Translations under genes and position numbers: made by a program
Part shown: one piece after another, positions 58,760 through 64,000 of the stretch
How the letters are laid out: each line of letters opens with the position of its first letter
How positions within the stretch are numbered: position 1 is the first letter of the stretch
Source of the DNA: Maratus speciosus
Lineage: Eukaryota; Arthropoda; Arachnida; Araneae; Salticidae
Assembly (NCBI GenBank): GCA_963932465.1
Contig: OZ010800.1
Coordinates: 99,901,307 to 99,965,306 of the forward strand
Direction of reading: 5' to 3'
DNA length: 64,000 bases
The notes under the pieces: generated by a model
What the model saw: the letters and a program-made list of their open reading frames with translations, nothing else
Database searches by the model: none
What the model was told of the DNA's origin: nothing

Positions 58760-59267
58760 CCTTAAATGCCTGAGTTTTCAAAAAACATTTTAAAAATGTT
58801 TTCGGCTTTCTTTTTTTAAATAAATCATGGGAAAAATTATTTTAAAAATCATAGTTTGTTTTAAGTATGGTTTACGGCTAAAAAACTGTTTGATACTAAT
58901 CGGCAATACTGGTGTTTAATTGAAAACATAATTTTCTTTGATAAAATTCTATAATATTAAACACACAAGAATTTTGAGAACTGTGATAAGAAATAAATTT
59001 TACTTGCTCACTGCAAAACAAAATAGGGTATTTTGCAAGCTTCCAAACAAAACAAAAAGAACATGTATCAACAATTGAAAAAATAAATCTATCTTTATTC
59101 TTAAACAGCACAAGTGTTGTCATCTAAATGTTGAAAATCGATTTAATAATATTTTCAAAATGTATTTTATTGGCAACATTAGGCATTATGGCTTCAATAT
59201 TATTGTAATAGTATTTATAAGCCTAAAAGGGGTATGCTGCCGAAAGGCAACACCCGGCATTTAAGGG
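58760..59267. mobile_element. TTAA-flanked MITE, 508 bp
   Basis: CCCTTAAATGCC is exact at both ends (inverted), followed by TGAGT at the left and GGGTGTTGCC at the right. TTAA stands outside both (58756-58759 and 59268-59271). The open minus-strand frame inside (58896-59123) is a chance frame. Confidence 0.82.
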
Positions 59268-59271
59268 TTAA

Positions 59272-60500
59272 GTAAGTGAACAAAAGCATTTCCGGATTTC
59301 GAAATTTGTTTGTGATTTTAAATGCTTCAGTTTTAAATGAATTTTTGTATTAAATAAAATGATGACGAAAAAAAAAGCATTGTTCTTAGCATAGAATTAA
59401 GGGAGGCCAAACTGGTTGCCAAATCAGCTTAAAATATTAACATTTTCTGAAATATGAAAAAAAAAATATCTGATATGATTAAAATTTGAGTTGCCATCAT
59501 TAGAAAAAAGTATTTTAAATTAGAAAAAAAATTAGAAAAAAAATTCGAAAACTAATTCGAATTTCAAAATTCTAATACCAGTTTTGAGATCTGCGGATCA
59601 ATACGGATTTTTGGTGTTAATTTCATCGCAAAGTATTCCATATTTTAGGAGAATTCGCCGTGAAACATAATCAGTTGTTTAATCAGTCGTTTCAAAGAGT
59701 TTTTTCATAAATTCGTTTCTTTTCAGTCGCTTTATTTATCCGTTTCATAAGGATTTTATATATATTGGGTAGATATATTTAAACATTAATTATACAATGA
59801 AAACATTGATTCTTCAAAAAAAAAAATGTATGCATTAAACAAGGAAATATTTTTAAAATGCGTATATGTATTAATCCATTATGTTTTAAGGAACTGGAGA
59901 CTTTCGATAAAAACAAATTTTCACAGTCTTCTGAACAATCCGTTATAATTTCTGAAAAATCATTAATCTAAAAATTTAAATGAAAAGTAATTTTGTATCA
60001 TTGCGCTTTAGAAAACATCGACATCGTTTATTATTAACATGCATATTTTACGAAAATTATTTTTCCATGTTTTTGAATCATTTTATGCAAAATATAACAT
60101 GTAATATATATGGTTTGAAATATATCTTTTTAAGGCATCTTTAAATGTTTTGAAATGTTTTGGTCATTCTTCTTCTTTTTTAAAAAAATAAGCATCAGAA
60201 GTAACGTATGTATAAGTAGTTAACATTTCACCTGTAATTTTCTCCTTTAATTTTTCTCCTTTATATATTTCATCTATAATTTTAATGATATATTATAGAT
60301 GGAAGATTTTTATCAAAAACCACTGTTAATTAAATTTAAAAAATCAAAAAATCCAACTGCGTAAAAAGCGAACTAATTAATTATTTCTCATCAATGTGAA
60401 ACTATTTTTTATATTACTTACCTATTTTTTTTCTTTACTTGTATTGATGACTTTTAAGTTGTGTTTAATTGTTAAAGTTGTTTAATTGTATAGTCCCTAT
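59272..60500. other. AT-rich stretch, nothing recognised
   Basis: No gene, no paired repeat. Confidence 0.5.
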
Positions 60501-60504
60501 CAAA

Positions 60505-60880
60505 AAACACTTTTTTGATGAGGCCTAGATGTCTATGAAGTTTAGAGTTGCAGTAAACCTAGAGACCCTACCTACACAACTTCCAGGTCGAGTAATATTT
60601 AAACGGAGCTTCTGACTGTAAAATAGTCAATGAAACATCGTCTTCACGTAAAAACAAATTTTCGTCTCTACCGCCATTTTGTATTTTACGGCCGCCGAAA
60701 TGAATTTATAAAAACAAAACCTAACCTATAACCATCGGGCGGTTAAGGCGAATCGATAGATACCTCATTCATTAAAATCCATCCCGCCGTTGGGATGTTT
60801 CGAGGGTATATAGAAATCCACATACTCAGATACGCGTGAAACACATAACCCTTTTTGGTAGTCGGGTAAAAATACGATTA
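60505..60880 (+). repeat. Probable non-LTR retroposon 3' tail
   Basis: A GC-richer segment ends in CGCGTGAAACACATAACCCT, TTTTGGTAGTCGGGTAAAAA and further A-rich sequence. This closing is typical of RTE-like retroposon 3' ends in arthropods as I remember them. There is no open frame, so only the tail was inserted or remains. Confidence 0.45.
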
Positions 60881-63328
60881 TATAAACAGCAAAAGCAGCA
60901 TTAGCATAGTCTTTAAATATATATGTTTCTATTACAAATGTTTTTATAACATTTTATTTATATTCAGGGTATTTAATTCAGCGAAAAATATAGACTTTTA
61001 ATTTTTTTTTTATGAATAATCTGTATGCATAAAAAAAATTCAGTTAGCTTTTGTTATTCATTTTGATCATAATTTTGAATGCATTTTAAGAAAATGTAGA
61101 AAATGTTCTGAAAAATAAAATTTTGCATCCGTTAAATATGAAAATATTTTGATCAATAAACATAAAGAATGTTATTCTGTAGGAGGATTTAGGAAACTTT
61201 ACAGAACTTTATTTCTTCTTTTTCTACCTTATTAGAGCAATAATTTTTATATCCTATAAACCATTCAAATAAATGTTTCTAAGGAAATGTAACTTTAAAT
61301 AATGAGAATGAAACTGCGAAAGCCGATAATTCACATTTCACAAAGCCGCTACAAAATTGTTTTTTTTTTTTTTTTTTTTAGAAAATTGATAAAGAAAGAG
61401 TTCATTGTTTACAAATATCTGCAACTAAAAAATACCACACTTCGAATGTCGAATATTTGCCAATTAGTGTTTTCGTTTTCGACATAATTAATTTAAAAAC
61501 TATCGCTTATGTTCTCGAAACGACTGTCCAAATACATTCCAATGAATGATGGCAATGAAAAGGTTAAAAATTTAGCATCGAGATGTTTATAATTTACACA
61601 TCAGAGCTAAAATGTGGCCAGGTTGTAACTCGATGTCTAAATACTTGCCCGGCACATTTCCGGCCAGATGGGAAAATTACAACTAATTTGAATTATTTTC
61701 CGTTAACATGATTGCGTTTAAACATAATTAATGCATAATTCGATTATGACTTTGGAATATATATTTCCAGGCTCCACTGCCCCAGATGTGATTTCTTCGG
61801 TTTAACAAAATCAGCAAACTACAAAGTTCGCGAATACATAGGTAATAATTGATCAGGCACTGGAGATGTATTTGTGTGTTTATAGTATAGATATCAACAA
61901 ATACATTTTTCAGTTAGCAGTGAGTTGTAAGTAGCTGCCAATATTTATTGATGCGGCCAAACAAAGAAATGATGAAAGCAATGGAAAGTGTTTACTATAC
62001 AGGAGATTATGCCATGGATAGCAATATACGTGGATACAGTCTGATTGTTTTGTTCGTAGCATGCATAATTATACCAGCAAACCTATTCCCCGATAATAGT
62101 ACTGCTCTATCATTTTTATGTTGCCTTTAATTAACTCAGAAAATTAGTTTCCTTAATAAGGAGACATTACAAACAAGCATAACTACTGTACAAATTATCT
62201 TGCTCTATTTGGGACGAATAATGTTATTCAAACGCTGTTTGTATGTTGTACAACTCCTTTAAGGCTATACTGCAAACCTAACCATGAATTCTGGAGGTTA
62301 AAAAAAATGCGTTTTTTAAAGATGTTAAATAAATTTTACTTGCTGTTAGGTTCTACAAAAGAATACATACATACAGCGGTCGCCCCTGCGTCGAACAGAA
62401 AACAAACGAAAGTTTGCAAAACATATGCGATCCTTTAATCTTGACTATTATAAAGGTTAGGATATTGATCTAAAGATCCGAGGTCACATATCCCTAAATA
62501 GGTTACATTTGAAAAAATTATTTTCGAAAAAATAATATTTGTATGTAGATTTTTCAAGAATTACCCCTAACACCAAGATATTTGTATAAATTTCCAAAAT
62601 TGATACCAAAAATATAAAAATAATGTCATTGTAACTTTAAATATTGTGTTCAAATTAAATTAATGTTTCAGTACACTTCTTTTCCAATTCACTTTTGTTC
62701 AAGCTACATTTGTTTTTACACATCCCTATATTACTTCCAATGGAATACTTATTTTAAAATCATCAGTAATTTTAAACATTGTCATACGAAAAAAATCGCA
62801 CTGGTAATTTTGGTTCAAAATATTTAAGCAAACATCATAGGAAAATTTGATTTTATTATAATCATTTATGTATCAGCAGTTGAACATTTTCACTATTAAG
62901 TGTCGATAGTAATTGTAATTTATTTTTGAAATCAATTTTTTAGCTTAAATATTTTAAGGTTTTCTTCTCAGAATCTTCACAGTACGTTAAAGGTTACAGA
63001 AAATATAATTATTTTATATAATTAGTGTCACGGAAAACCTGGTACAAAGTTTGCGTAATACAATTTCCTATTTAAATGTTTTAGATATTCTTTTATAATC
63101 TAAATTAAATTAGATATGATTGAATAAAACGTTATAAATGTATAACTTTTGCACATGATTTAGACGGAAATTTATAGACGAAAATTTATTTATACCAGAA
63201 TAAAAAATTAGTTAAAAAAACTATCAACATTCAATTTAACATACTGTCGGTGATCAACAAGCATATTTAAAATCCATATATACATCAAATAATAATAAAA
63301 AAAAATATGTGTATTATTATGCTCCGAT

Positions 63329-63368
<40 letters not shown>

Positions 63369-64000
63369 TCAAAAATTGTGAATAAACAAGAAAAAATATA
63401 TTTCTGAAATATAATTATTTATTTATTCAAAGGATTAAAACTGAAAATAACAAGCGGCTTATTTTATTTATTTTCTACAATGAATTTTCATTTTAATTAA
63501 CATTAGAACACGGGAAATTTTACTAAAATAAAACAAAAATATTTAATGCCAGAATTTTTATTTAGAACTATTTAATTTATTTATTTAACTAATTTTTGTG
63601 CAGTTTATCTCATTTATTTTCTGAAGAAATGTCTGGTTCGAATAGACATATTTATGGAGAAAATTCGTTAAACAGAAATCAACTCAAATTTATGAAATTT
63701 GTATAATAAAATACACATACATAAAATGAAAACTGCACATAAAATAAAATTTTGTAAAAATGTATTTTAATTGGGTATCAACCTTTTTTTACGCAACGTA
63801 GACATATGAGAAAAAATTTATTAGAATAATGTCTAACAAGGAGAGGGCCAACCTTGTTAATCACAGATTTTGATTATTTTAATATATGTTGTAGGGTAGA
63901 GACCCCTTAGTCTCAGGTTCAACGGATTTTATACAACGCTCGTTAGTTCTTGAAAAACCAGGGGGTCTAAAATTAGTATACAACTTAAAAACGTATTTTG
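60881..64000. other. AT-rich stretch with one candidate exon and long T runs
   Basis: A 38-base T run lies at 63330-63367. An AG/GT-bordered open segment at 61771-61841 and a small open frame at 61948-62130 are discussed under findings and rejected items. Otherwise nothing was recognised to the right edge. Confidence 0.4.

Noticed and set aside
61948..62130. Plus-strand open frame of 60 codons with a hydrophobic stretch
   Set aside because: The hydrophobic part (LIVLFVACIIIPANL) is internal and could be a membrane segment, but there is no promoter, homologous motif or exon context beyond the uncertain segment at 61771-61841.
63885..63965. GC-richer segment with AGAGACCCCTTAGTCTCAGG near the right edge
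   Set aside because: It may be the start of another element, with a small AGAC/GTCT dyad, but its partner end would lie outside the window.
1..64000. CRISPR arrays, operons, bacterial promoters or ribosome-binding sites
   Set aside because: No spaced identical short repeats with unique spacers and no bacterial gene organisation were seen; the sequence is eukaryotic.

Overview
The window looks like non-coding, repeat-filled DNA from a eukaryote, most likely an arthropod and plausibly a spider or other arachnid. It is very AT-rich, has long poly-A/T runs and microsatellites, and has no operons, ribosome-binding sites or long host reading frames. Almost everything recognisable is a decayed transposable element, and several sit inside one another. 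I see no intact gene. The organism assignment is inference from the mix of element families, not from a marker gene.

Layout. 0-10.5 kb: a mariner relic cut by the left edge (1-1048), a tRNA-like SINE head (about 2045), a 228-bp TTAA-flanked MITE (2412-2639), the tail of a Mutator-like transposase (4110-4620, minus), a pogo-like deletion derivative (7013-7947) and a Tc1/mariner-superfamily element with a broken minus-strand transposase (8673-10510). 11-28 kb: two related TTAA elements. Copy A (11695-16219) is opened by a 4-kb retroposon block, and copy B (24950-26102) is opened by a TA-flanked MITE. Between them lie fold-back elements (17091-17842 with a second MITE inside; 18472-19343; 20693-20940), a mariner deletion derivative (20013-20678), two copies of a Helitron-like repeat and the 3' end of a hAT transposon. 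A hAT-type MITE (26514-27175) and another TTAA MITE (27504-27704) follow copy B. 28.2-29.8 kb: a nearly complete but frameshifted reverse transcriptase with a poly-A run after it. 35.1-37.7 kb: a dead full-length piggyBac. 38 kb: a TA-flanked fold-back MITE. 40.7-43.1 kb: two diverged tandem repeats. 43.9-47.3 kb: the most unusual object, a 3.4-kb element whose inverted ends are arrays of a 49-bp unit built on the palindrome AAACTAGTTT; it contains a third Helitron-like copy. 47.7-48.6 kb: two mariner 3' halves joined head to head. 48.9-64 kb: retroposon fragments, a second pogo-like deletion derivative (54026-55318), a sixth TTAA element (58760-59267) and AT-rich sequence.

The elements do not work together as a pathway, but they show the history of the locus: TTAA-targeting (piggyBac-type) and TA-targeting (Tc1/mariner/pogo-type) cut-and-paste elements dominate, mostly as non-autonomous derivatives, and many form long hairpins. 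Two short open segments with splice-site-like borders (32617-32725 and 61771-61841) are the only hints of host exons, so the window may lie in a long intron or between genes.
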